15,393 bases of DNA from Ktedonobacteraceae bacterium (GTDB lineage: Bacteria; Chloroflexota; Ktedonobacteria; Ktedonobacterales; Ktedonobacteraceae): the NCBI GenBank assembly GCA_017354095.1, contig JAFMRP010000024.1, positions 1-15,393 on the forward strand. Reading direction: 5' to 3'. Under the pieces are notes generated by a model. That model was not told where the DNA came from. It was given only the letters and a program-made list of their open reading frames with translations, and ran no database searches. Every line of letters starts with the position of its first letter. Position 1 is the stretch's first letter. A program made the position numbers and the translations under genes. Shown here in pieces: positions 6,753 to 13,892 of this stretch.

Positions 6753-6847
6753 CTATACGTCCGTTCAAATTGCAACAGCGCCGATCCCGTCGCGTACTAT
6801 ACGTGAATGGTATAATGAAGGTGTTCATGCAAGCTGCAACTATACGT
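6753..6847 (+). repeat. Three regularly spaced copies of CTATACGT around the secA promoter
   Basis: The octamer occurs at 6753-6760, 6797-6804 and 6840-6847, at start-to-start distances of 44 and 43 bp, close to four helical turns. I saw no other copy in the window. The second copy ends 6 bp before the -10 box and the third lies just after the predicted transcription start. The arrangement fits cooperative binding of a regulator on one face of the helix. The TATACG core also resembles a -10 box, so weak alternative promoters are another reading. Confidence 0.5.
6808..6816 (+). promoter_or_regulatory. Extended -10 promoter of secA (TGG-TATAAT)
   Basis: TATAAT at 6811-6816 is a perfect -10 box preceded by the TGn extension at 6808-6810. 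No good -35 hexamer is present at 16-18 bp, which extended -10 promoters tolerate. Transcription would begin near 6823, giving a leader of about 100 nt before secA. Confidence 0.6.
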
Positions 6848-6922
6848 AATTACTTTACAAGCACTTATTTGACCGTAACGTGACCACTGCGCCAATGTCT
6901 ATCAGCAGGAGAACAGAACACT

Positions 6923-9900
6923 ATGCAATTATTGGGTAAGATACTGGGCGATCCAAATAAACGTGACCTCAAAGTGATCCAGCCCCTCATCGATAAAATC
7001 AATGCGTTGGGACCGGACATCGAACAACTGAGCGATGACGAGCTGGCCGCCAAAACCGCTGAATTCCGCTCAAGGCTGGCTCTCCATCTCAAAGGTGGCC
7101 GTGTGCTGGAAGACGAGCTTTACAAGCTTTTCCAGGAGGCCCTGCGCTCGACCGAGCCGCTGGCCGAACAGTGCAGCGAAGAGCAGCTACATGCCGCCAT
7201 CAGCAGCTATCGCGAGAAGCTTGATCGCCAGGAAGATGTCGAGTCGTTGCTCAAGGAGTATCTGCAAGATACCCTCTCCGAGTGCTTTGAGCAGGGCTAC
7301 GAACAGCTCTCCAGCACGCTCAACGCGCTGCGTGTGGCAAAGGCCATGGACCTGGCCGAGGAGCGCCAGGAGTGGCCAGATGAGTCCAGCGATCCCCAGC
7401 GCGCGACGCTGAAACTGCTGTGCGAGGTAGAGCCGGCTCTGAACGAGATCGATGAAGAGACGCTTGATGAGGCCTTTACCGATGCCTGGAAAAAATTTAA
7501 AGCCGTACGCAGTTCCGCCCAGAATCCCGATGATGATGCCGACGAACGGCTTGAACAGCTCTTTAGTGGCATTCTAAAGCACCTGCACGATGAATTGGTC
7601 GCTGTGCGTGCCGAGCAGATGGATAAGCTCGTGCCAGACATGGTGAAACGTTACAAAAACGGGGAAACGCTCGAAGATCTCCTGCCTGAAGCGTTTGCCG
7701 TTGTACGCGAGGCTGGATGGCGCACCATCAAGATGCGTCATTACGATGTGCAACTTATCGGTGGTGTGGTGCTGCACCAGGGCAAAATTGCCGAGATGAA
7801 GACTGGTGAGGGTAAGACGCTGGTTGCTACCTGCCCGGTCTATCTGAACGCGCTCACCGGCAAGGGCGCGCATATCGTCACCGTCAACGACTACCTGGCC
7901 CGCCGCGACTCCGAATGGATGGGCAAGATCTACAAATTTCTGGGCCTGACCGTAGGCGTGATCGTCAATGCCATCGATCCGCAGACGGAGCAGCGCCGCG
8001 CGGCCTACCAGACCGATATCACCTATGGCACCAATAACGAGTTCGGCTTCGACTACCTGCGTGACAATATGGTCAATATGCTCGAACAGACTGTTCAGCG
8101 CTCGCTCAACTATGCCATCGTTGACGAGGTTGATAATATCCTGATCGATGAGGCTCGTACCCCCTTGATCATCTCGGGCCAGGGCCAGGAATCGACCGAT
8201 ATGTACATGCAGTTCGCACGCTGGGCGCCACAATTGAAGTATGAAAACGACTACACCGTCGATGAGAAAACGCGTTCGGTGCTGATTACTGAATCGGGCA
8301 TCGAGAAAATCGAGCGTCTGGCCGGCGTGCAGAATATCTATGACGAAGAGAATCTGGACCTGACGCGCTACATGGAGAACGCGCTCAAGGCCGAGATCGT
8401 TTTCAAGCGCGACAAAGACTACATTGTGAAAGATGGCGAGGTCATTATTGTCGATGAGTTCACTGGCCGCCAGATGCCGGGCCGGCGTTACAGCGAAGGG
8501 CTGCATCAGGCCATTGAGGCCAAAGAAGGGGTGAAGGTGCAGCGCGAGAACCATACGCTGGCCACTATCACTTTCCAGAACTACTTCCGCCTGTACAAAA
8601 AGCTGGCAGGCATGACCGGTACGGCCCTTACCGAGGCTGAGGAGTTTCACAAGATCTACAGCCTGGATGTGGTGGTCATCCCACCCAATAAACCGATGCA
8701 GCGCGAGGATATGCCCGACAAGATCTATCGCACACAAAATGGCAAATTCAACGCAGTAGTCGAGCAGATCAAAGAGCTGTATGAAAAGGGCCAGCCCGTG
8801 CTGGTCGGCACGACATCGGTCGAGGTCTCCGAGCACCTTTCCGACCTGCTGGACAAGCAGGGTATTCCTCATAACGTGCTCAATGCCAAACATCACGAAC
8901 GCGAGGCGCATATTGTGGCGCAGGCCGGACGCAGTGGGGCGATTACCATAGCTACCAATATGGCGGGTCGCGGTACCGACATTCTGCTGGGAGGCAATCC
9001 CGAGGGCTTCTTCGATGGCATTCTGCGCAAGCATGCCGAGCAGGTTGACTATATCCGCGATATGCCGTCTCAGTCGCAGGACGAGCGTGAGGAGAAGGAA
9101 GAGGCTATCCGCGAGTATCTCGCGAATATGCCAGCGGCTGAGAAGCAGAAGCTCTATCAGCAAAAAATTGAGGAGTGCGAGGAGGATCACGAGCGGGTTC
9201 TTGAACTGGGTGGCCTGTTTATCATCGGCACTGAGCGGCACGAGTCCCGGCGTATTGACAATCAGCTGCGCGGACGCGCGGGCCGCCAGGGCGATCCGGG
9301 TACCTCGCGCTTCTTCCTGGCCCTGGATGATGAACTGATGCGCCGCTTCGCCGCCGATCGCGTGGCTGGTCTGATGGAGCGCTTCGGCATGGATGAGGAT
9401 ATGCCGCTGGAGAACAAGCTGGTCTCTCGCTTCATCGAGGGCGCGCAGACGCGCATCGAGGGCTACAACTTCGACATCCGTAAAAATGTCGTGGATTATG
9501 ACAATGTGATCGCCGAGCAGCGCCGCGTTATCTATAAGGACCGCCGCACGGTGCTGGAGAAAGGCGATATGCACGAACGCATCCTGGCGATGATTCGTGC
9601 CGAGGTCGCGCGTATCATCGATGCCAGCGTTCCCGGTAGCGTAGTTACCGAGGAGGAGCAGCTGGAGACCCTCTACAAAACGCTGGAGACGTGGGTCGAC
9701 ATTCCCGAGGACATTGTGCCGGAGAACATCCACGCGGTACGTCGCGAGAGTCTGAAAGAAGACCTGACTGACCTGGTCATTGAGCATTTCGAACGGCGCG
9801 GTAAGGAGCTCAAAAAGCAGGCTTTAGACCAGGGCGTTGAGGGAGTCGATCCTCTGGGCGAGTTCGAGCGCACGTACCTTCTGCAGGTCGTTGATCGCCT

Positions 9901-10360
9901 GTGGATGGATCATATTGACTCCCTGGATGTGATGCGCGCCGGCATCGGCTTCCGTGCGGTGGGTCAGCGTGATCCGCTGGTTGAGTTTAAGAACGAAGCT
10001 TACCGTATGTTCGAGGAACTCAAGGTTGCGATCCAGCACTATACCGTCGATTCGCTGCTCAAGTTGCTGCGCAACGAGGTGACGATCACGATGAATCAGC
10101 CAGAGCCGCGGCGCAAGATGCCTCGCAATATTCGCACCAATGCTGAGGATATCGCCCGCGCCGTGGGCCAGACCAAGAGCGATAATGGAGAGCGCTCTAC
10201 GTCCGCCCGTCGCAATGGGAGCAATGGTCGCGGCAATCGCTCCGCAGCAGCGGTTGTTCCGGCCTCACCAGCCCGCGGCAGCGCCTTCGCCAAGGTCGGA
10301 CGCAACGATCCCTGCCCCTGTGGCAGCGGCAAAAAATATAAAAAGTGCCATGGTTCCTGA
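6923..10360 (+). CDS. secA: Preprotein translocase ATPase SecA, with a large N-terminal insertion
   Basis: SecA is the ATPase motor that pushes unfolded preproteins through SecYEG. All core motifs are present: Walker A MKTGEGKT (292-299), Walker B region DEVDNILIDEARTPLIISG starting at D401, MAGRGTD (680-686), HESRRIDNQLRGRAGRQGD with GRAGRQGD at 784-791, and the C-terminal zinc motif with C1131, C1133, C1142 and H1143, which usually contacts SecB or lipids. At 1145 aa it is much longer than the E. coli (901) or B. subtilis (841) proteins. Walker A lies about 190 residues later than in E. coli because of an insertion at roughly 53-245, between TAEFRSRL (45-52) and NGETLEDLLPEAFAVVREA (246-264). 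The insert is charged and probably helical. A further segment at about 692-765 is also longer than in E. coli. AGGAGA (6907-6912) precedes the ATG. The frame is intact throughout, so the insertion is part of a normal gene. Confidence 0.98.
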   Translation: MQLLGKILGDPNKRDLKVIQPLIDKINALGPDIEQLSDDELAAKTAEFRSRLALHLKGGRVLEDELYKLFQEALRSTEPLAEQCSEEQLHAAISSYREKLDRQEDVESLLKEYLQDTLSECFEQGYEQLSSTLNALRVAKAMDLAEERQEWPDESSDPQRATLKLLCEVEPALNEIDEETLDEAFTDAWKKFKAVRSSAQNPDDDADERLEQLFSGILKHLHDELVAVRAEQMDKLVPDMVKRYKNGETLEDLLPEAFAVVREAGWRTIKMRHYDVQLIGGVVLHQGKIAEMKTGEGKTLVATCPVYLNALTGKGAHIVTVNDYLARRDSEWMGKIYKFLGLTVGVIVNAIDPQTEQRRAAYQTDITYGTNNEFGFDYLRDNMVNMLEQTVQRSLNYAIVDEVDNILIDEARTPLIISGQGQESTDMYMQFARWAPQLKYENDYTVDEKTRSVLITESGIEKIERLAGVQNIYDEENLDLTRYMENALKAEIVFKRDKDYIVKDGEVIIVDEFTGRQMPGRRYSEGLHQAIEAKEGVKVQRENHTLATITFQNYFRLYKKLAGMTGTALTEAEEFHKIYSLDVVVIPPNKPMQREDMPDKIYRTQNGKFNAVVEQIKELYEKGQPVLVGTTSVEVSEHLSDLLDKQGIPHNVLNAKHHEREAHIVAQAGRSGAITIATNMAGRGTDILLGGNPEGFFDGILRKHAEQVDYIRDMPSQSQDEREEKEEAIREYLANMPAAEKQKLYQQKIEECEEDHERVLELGGLFIIGTERHESRRIDNQLRGRAGRQGDPGTSRFFLALDDELMRRFAADRVAGLMERFGMDEDMPLENKLVSRFIEGAQTRIEGYNFDIRKNVVDYDNVIAEQRRVIYKDRRTVLEKGDMHERILAMIRAEVARIIDASVPGSVVTEEEQLETLYKTLETWVDIPEDIVPENIHAVRRESLKEDLTDLVIEHFERRGKELKKQALDQGVEGVDPLGEFERTYLLQVVDRLWMDHIDSLDVMRAGIGFRAVGQRDPLVEFKNEAYRMFEELKVAIQHYTVDSLLKLLRNEVTITMNQPEPRRKMPRNIRTNAEDIARAVGQTKSDNGERSTSARRNGSNGRGNRSAAAVVPASPARGSAFAKVGRNDPCPCGSGKKYKKCHGS

Positions 10361-10380
10361 GAAGCCATCATTCCATACCA

Positions 10381-10412
10381 GGGGCAGCCTTGAAGGCTGC
10401 CCCTTCTTTATT
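10381..10412 (+). terminator. Rho-independent terminator after secA
   Basis: GGGGCAGCC (10381-10389), loop TTGAA and GGCTGCCCC (10395-10403) form a perfect 9-bp GC-rich stem followed by TTCTTTATT. It lies 21 bp after the secA stop codon. Confidence 0.9.
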
Positions 10413-10463
10413 ATCTATAACCTTTCCCTTATCTATTCCCTCACGAAGTACAAAGCGAAAGGA

Positions 10464-10493
10464 TAGACTGCTGATCATAAAACATGGTATTTT
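10464..10493 (+). promoter_or_regulatory. Possible promoter of aceA
   Basis: TAGACT (10464-10469), an 18-bp spacer and TATTTT (10488-10493) with a TGG extension just before the -10 box. Transcription would start near 10500, about 55 nt before aceA. The hexamer matches are moderate. Confidence 0.35.
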
Positions 10494-10512
10494 TTAACTA
10501 CGAAATAAGAAA

Positions 10513-10526
10513 TGGCGTTATCGCCA
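10513..10526 (+). repeat. Small stem-loop TGGCG-TTAT-CGCCA in the aceA leader
   Basis: A perfect 5-bp stem with a 4-base loop lies 9 bases before the AGAAAGGA ribosome site (10536-10543). It could be an operator or a translation-affecting hairpin. It is short, so chance is possible. Confidence 0.3.
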
Positions 10527-10554
10527 CTATTACCTAGAAAGGACGGTTGCCATC

Positions 10555-11835
10555 ATGATGAACAGTCAACAGGTTGCCCAGATCGCGAGGGCCTGGGAGA
10601 CGGAGAAGCGTTGGCAAGATATCAGACGACCATACACAGCAAGCGATGTTGTGCGTTTGCGCGGTTCGCTGCACATCGAACATACGCTGGCGCGCAGAGG
10701 CTCAGAACGGCTCTGGCAGCTCCTGCACAGCGAGCCATACGTTGCCGCCCTGGGCGCGCTCACTGGTAACCAGGCGGTGCAACAGGTCAAAGCTGGCCTG
10801 CAGGCTATCTATGTCAGTGGCTGGCAGGTGGCTGCCGATGCCAATCAGGCCGGGCAGATGTACCCGGATCAGAGCCTCTATCCCTCGAACAGTGTGCCGC
10901 AGTTGGTACGCAACATCAACCAGGCGCTGCAACGTGCCGACCAGATTCACCATGCCGAGGACGACGGCACCATCGAGTGGTATGCACCGATCGTCGCCGA
11001 CGCGGAAGCTGGCTTTGGTGGCCCTTTGAACGTTTTTGAGATGATGAAGGCGATGATCGAAGCTGGGGCGGCGGGTGTGCATTTTGAAGATCAGCTGGCT
11101 TCAGAGAAAAAGTGTGGGCATATGGGCGGCAAAGTGCTGATCCCCACGCAAACGGCGATCAAACATCTTGTCGCGGCTCGCCTGGCCGCTGATGTGTTGG
11201 ATGTGCCAACGCTCCTGGTCGCGCGCACCGACGCCAATGCTGCCACGCTGATCACTTCCGATATCGATCCAGACGATCATCCCTTCCTGACCGGCGAGCG
11301 CACAGCCGAGGGTTTCTATCGCACACGCAGCGGTCTTGCAGCAGCCATCGCTCGCGGTCTCTCCTATGCTCCCTATTGCGACCTGGTCTGGTGCGAGACT
11401 TCGGAGCCCAATCTCGATGAGGCGCGGCGCTTTGCCGAGGCCATTCATGAGCGCTATCCCGGCAAACTGCTTGCCTATAACTGCTCTCCATCGTTCAACT
11501 GGCGCCAGAAACTCTCATCCGATACCATCGCCACGTTCCAGCAGCAGTTGAGCCACATGGGTTACGCCTTTCAGTTCATCACGCTGGCGGGTTTCCACAC
11601 GCTCAACTATAGCATGTTCAAGCTGGCAAAAGGCTATCGGGAGTATGGTATGACGACCTATGCGCAGTTGCAGCAGGCCGAGTTCGCGCTGGAAGAAGTG
11701 GGCTACAGTGCGACGAAACACCAGCGCGAGGTCGGCACGGGCTATTTTGACCAGGTCGCCCAGGTCGTTGGCGGAGGCACCTCTTCAACTACCGCCCTGA
11801 CAGGCTCAACTGAAGAGGCGCAATTCCACTCATAG
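10555..11835 (+). CDS. aceA: Isocitrate lyase
   Basis: This is the first enzyme of the glyoxylate bypass: it splits isocitrate into glyoxylate and succinate so that acetyl units can be used for growth. The 426-aa length is normal for the bacterial enzyme. The signature KKCGHM (185-190) carries catalytic C187, and the surrounding strands VADAEAGFGG (147-156) and GVHFEDQ (174-180) provide the usual magnesium-binding acidic residues. YNCSPSFNW near residues 306-314 and the TLAGFH segment are also family-typical. The start is the first of two adjacent ATG codons; AGAAAGGA at 10536-10543 is better spaced for it. It follows the secA terminator and is followed by malate synthase 134 bp downstream, the usual partner. 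The leader holds a possible promoter and a small hairpin. Confidence 0.97.
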   Translation: MMNSQQVAQIARAWETEKRWQDIRRPYTASDVVRLRGSLHIEHTLARRGSERLWQLLHSEPYVAALGALTGNQAVQQVKAGLQAIYVSGWQVAADANQAGQMYPDQSLYPSNSVPQLVRNINQALQRADQIHHAEDDGTIEWYAPIVADAEAGFGGPLNVFEMMKAMIEAGAAGVHFEDQLASEKKCGHMGGKVLIPTQTAIKHLVAARLAADVLDVPTLLVARTDANAATLITSDIDPDDHPFLTGERTAEGFYRTRSGLAAAIARGLSYAPYCDLVWCETSEPNLDEARRFAEAIHERYPGKLLAYNCSPSFNWRQKLSSDTIATFQQQLSHMGYAFQFITLAGFHTLNYSMFKLAKGYREYGMTTYAQLQQAEFALEEVGYSATKHQREVGTGYFDQVAQVVGGGTSSTTALTGSTEEAQFHS

Positions 11836-11867
11836 GTCGCCTGGCGCCGCTGCTCACACCAGCTCGT

Positions 11868-11896
11868 TTGCCAGCGCCTTTCCCATATGCGACAAT
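11868..11896 (+). promoter_or_regulatory. Possible separate promoter of aceB
   Basis: TTGCCA (11868-11873), a 17-bp spacer and GACAAT (11891-11896) preceded by TGC, an extended -10 feature. Matches are 5 of 6 and 4 of 6. It would give aceB its own start near 11903, in addition to any read-through from aceA. Confidence 0.35.
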
Positions 11897-11924
11897 ACCA
11901 TAAAGCGGGCCTGTTATGAGCCGG

Positions 11925-11957
11925 TTTTTCCCGTATTGAAGTTTTCCCCGTATCGAA
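11925..11957 (+). repeat. Tandem 17-bp direct repeat abutting the aceB ribosome site
   Basis: TTTTTCCCGTATTGAA (11925-11940) and TTTTCCCCGTATCGAA (11942-11957) match at 14 of 16 positions with a 17-bp period. The second copy runs into the GAAAGGAA ribosome site (11955-11962). It may be a paired regulator site or a recent slippage duplication that placed a second copy of the leader in front of the gene. Confidence 0.55.
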
Positions 11958-11969
11958 AGGAACAGAGCG

Positions 11970-13577
11970 ATGACCGAGCGAGCAACCGTACAGTACTCAG
12001 AAGGGATCGAGGTCAAAGGTGCCGTCACCCCTGAGTTCGCGGAGATACTGACGCCTGAGGCGATGGATTTTGTCGCCAGCCTGGCACGCACCTTTGATGA
12101 GCGGCGCCAGGAATTATTGCAGCGGCGCCAGCAGCGCCAGGCCGAGATTGATAGCGGCACGTTGCCCGACTTCTTGCCCGAAACCAGGCACATTCGCGAC
12201 GCTGACTGGACCATCGCGCCCTTGCCTGCTGACCTCCAGGATCGCCGTGTTGAGATTACCGGACCCGTCGATAGGAAAATGGTGATCAATGCCCTCAATT
12301 CTGGCGCCCGGGTCTTTATGGCTGACTTTGAGGACGCGCACTCACCCACCTGGGAGGGCACTATCGAGGGCCAGATCAATGTGCGCGACGCGGTGAAACG
12401 CACCATCACCTTTACCAGCCCGGAGGGCAAGGGATATCGCCTGAATGAGAAGACGGCGGTGCTGCTGGTACGGCCGCGCGGCTGGCATTTGAACGAGAAA
12501 CATGTGCTGGTCGATGGTAAGCCCATCTCCGGCGGCATCTTCGATTTCGGGCTCTACTTCTTCCACAATGTCAGGCAACTGCTGGCGAATGGCACAGGGC
12601 CTTACTTCTATCTACCCAAATTGGAGAGCCATCTGGAGGCCAGGCTCTGGAATGATATCTTTGTGCTGGCTCAGAACAAACTGGGCATTCCGCAGGGAAC
12701 CATTAAAGCCACGGTGCTGATCGAAACCATCCTGGCGACATTTGAGATGGACGAGATTCTCTACGAGTTGCGCGAGCACTCCGCTGGCCTGAACTGTGGC
12801 CGCTGGGACTACATCTTCAGCGCCATCAAGAAGTTTCGCAATCTGCCCGCCTACATCTTTCCCGATCGTGCCCAGGTGACCATGACGACGCACTTTATGC
12901 GCTCATACACACAGCTCACGATCAAGACCTGTCATCGGCGCAATGCTCCGGCAATTGGCGGTATGGCGGCTCAGATCCCCATCAAAAATAACCCCGCTGC
13001 CAATGAGGAGGCGCTGGAGCGTGTGCGCACCGATAAGCGGCGCGAGGCCACCGATGGCCATGATGGCACATGGGTCGCGCATCCAGGCCTGGTTCCCATC
13101 GCGCTGGCAGAGTTTGACGCGGTCATGCAGACTCCCAACCAGATTGCAAAGAAGCGTACCGATGTACAGGTGACAGCCGCTGATCTGCTCAAGGTACCGG
13201 AGGGCACCATTACCGAAGGCGGCGTGCGCAACAATATCAGCGTTGGCCTGCAATATCTGGAGTCGTGGCTGCGCGGCACCGGCTGCGTGCCGATCAATAA
13301 CCTGATGGAGGATGCCGCCACCGTCGAAATTTCGCGTGCCCAGCTCTGGCAATGGCTCCACCATCCACAGGGCATCCTCGACGATGGCCGCAAGGTCACA
13401 GCCGAGCTCTTCCGCAGCCTGATGGGAGATGAACTCAATAAGCTGCGAAATACCATCGGGGCTGCACAGTTCGAGCAGCGAAAGTTCACGCCGGCCGCCG
13501 AAATTCTGGACGGGATTGTCATCAACGACGATTTTGTCGAATTCCTGACGCTGCCAGCTTACCGCTACCTGAGCTAA
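11970..13577 (+). CDS. aceB: Malate synthase A
   Basis: This is the second enzyme of the glyoxylate bypass, condensing glyoxylate with acetyl-CoA to malate. The 535-aa length fits the A isoform rather than the longer G isoform. The family signature is present at 268-283 (REHSAGLNCGRWDYIF). Residues matching the known active site of the E. coli A isoform are visible: R168 in VRPRGWH, E252 and D280 as magnesium ligands (spaced 28 apart, as in E. coli), and D448 in NNLMEDAATVEIS as the probable catalytic base. The ADFEDAHSPTWEG stretch (about 115-127) and DGTWVAHPGLVPIA are also typical. GAAAGGAA (11955-11962) precedes the ATG. It follows aceA on the same strand with a 134-bp gap that contains a possible promoter and a tandem repeat, so the two genes may be partly independent. 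Confidence 0.97.
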   Translation: MTERATVQYSEGIEVKGAVTPEFAEILTPEAMDFVASLARTFDERRQELLQRRQQRQAEIDSGTLPDFLPETRHIRDADWTIAPLPADLQDRRVEITGPVDRKMVINALNSGARVFMADFEDAHSPTWEGTIEGQINVRDAVKRTITFTSPEGKGYRLNEKTAVLLVRPRGWHLNEKHVLVDGKPISGGIFDFGLYFFHNVRQLLANGTGPYFYLPKLESHLEARLWNDIFVLAQNKLGIPQGTIKATVLIETILATFEMDEILYELREHSAGLNCGRWDYIFSAIKKFRNLPAYIFPDRAQVTMTTHFMRSYTQLTIKTCHRRNAPAIGGMAAQIPIKNNPAANEEALERVRTDKRREATDGHDGTWVAHPGLVPIALAEFDAVMQTPNQIAKKRTDVQVTAADLLKVPEGTITEGGVRNNISVGLQYLESWLRGTGCVPINNLMEDAATVEISRAQLWQWLHHPQGILDDGRKVTAELFRSLMGDELNKLRNTIGAAQFEQRKFTPAAEILDGIVINDDFVEFLTLPAYRYLS

Positions 13578-13610
13578 ACCAGGGCCAGGCACTCATGCCC
13601 TCGGAAATGT

Positions 13611-13630
13611 AGGCCCCCTTGCGGGGGCCT
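13611..13630 (+). terminator. Terminator-like hairpin after aceB
   Basis: AGGCCCCC (13611-13618), loop TTGC and GGGGGCCT (13623-13630) form a perfect, very stable 8-bp stem 33 bp after the aceB stop. The sequence after it (GTTCGCTTCT) is only moderately T-rich, so termination may be less efficient than after secA. Confidence 0.65.
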
Positions 13631-13671
13631 GTTCGCTTCTATGCTTCCCCCTTCCCTATCTTGAGAACTTC

Positions 13672-13700
13672 TTTACATCCAAAACATCTACACATAACAT
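13672..13700 (+). promoter_or_regulatory. Possible promoter upstream of the secreted phosphoesterase
   Basis: TTTACA (13672-13677), a 17-bp spacer and TAACAT (13695-13700); matches are 5 of 6 and 4 of 6. Transcription would start near 13707, leaving a long leader of about 186 nt. ACAT occurs four times across this stretch (13675, 13684, 13692 and 13697). Confidence 0.35.
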
Positions 13701-13702
13701 AG

Positions 13703-13834
13703 CCGGACTATACTGATAAAGCGCTCGTATCTATAGCTGTTGAGGTAATACTCAATTCCTACAAACACAACTTTCCTGGCATCCGATACGTGAAGGGTCT
13801 AGATGAGGATGCCCTGATTCCTTTGCTCAAATAA
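13703..13834 (+). other. Startless 43-codon open frame, possible gene remnant
   Basis: Between TAG at 13700 and TAA at 13832 the frame is open and reads like plausible protein, for example NFPGIRYVKGLDEDALIPLL near its end. No ATG is available and the only in-frame GTG (13790) would leave 14 residues. I do not recognise the family. A 43-codon run can occur by chance, so this may be ordinary intergenic sequence that also holds the leader hairpins. Confidence 0.2.
13740..13755. repeat. Dyad TTGAG-N6-CTCAA in the phosphoesterase leader
   Basis: Perfect 5-bp arms around GTAATA, about 33 bp downstream of the predicted transcription start. It could be an operator; no T-run follows. Confidence 0.25.
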
Positions 13835-13842
13835 GAAGAGCA
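13778..13842 (+). repeat. Two successive inverted repeats in the phosphoesterase leader
   Basis: GGCATC (13778-13783) pairs with GATGCC (13808-13813) across a 24-base loop. TGCTC (13824-13828) then pairs with GAGCA (13838-13842) across a 9-base loop. Both lie between the proposed promoter and the AAGGAG ribosome site (13881-13886). They suggest a folded leader but match no riboswitch class that I recognise. Confidence 0.25.
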
Positions 13843-13892
13843 TTTGTCTATGAAAAATGTCTATCATTTATAGGCGTGTAAAGGAGTAATAC

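Noticed and set aside
9000..9225. The second long segment in SecA, between GGNPE and GGLFIIGTERHESRR, as a novel insertion.
   Set aside because: This region varies in length across SecA proteins and is known to be longer than in E. coli in several phyla, so it is less unusual than the N-terminal insert.
7574..9787. A 737-codon open frame on the minus strand.
   Set aside because: It lies entirely antisense to secA, whose protein is conserved end to end. The long opposite frame is a by-product of biased codon use in a GC-rich gene; its predicted product has no recognisable domains.
11789..12538. A 249-codon minus-strand open frame.
   Set aside because: It is antisense to the conserved 5' half of aceB and the end of aceA; no domain or ribosome site supports it.
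13844..13873. A TTGTCT/TTTATA promoter close to the phosphoesterase start.
   Set aside because: The -10 match is poor and the implied start would fall right at the ribosome site, leaving almost no leader; the TTTACA/TAACAT pair is more credible.
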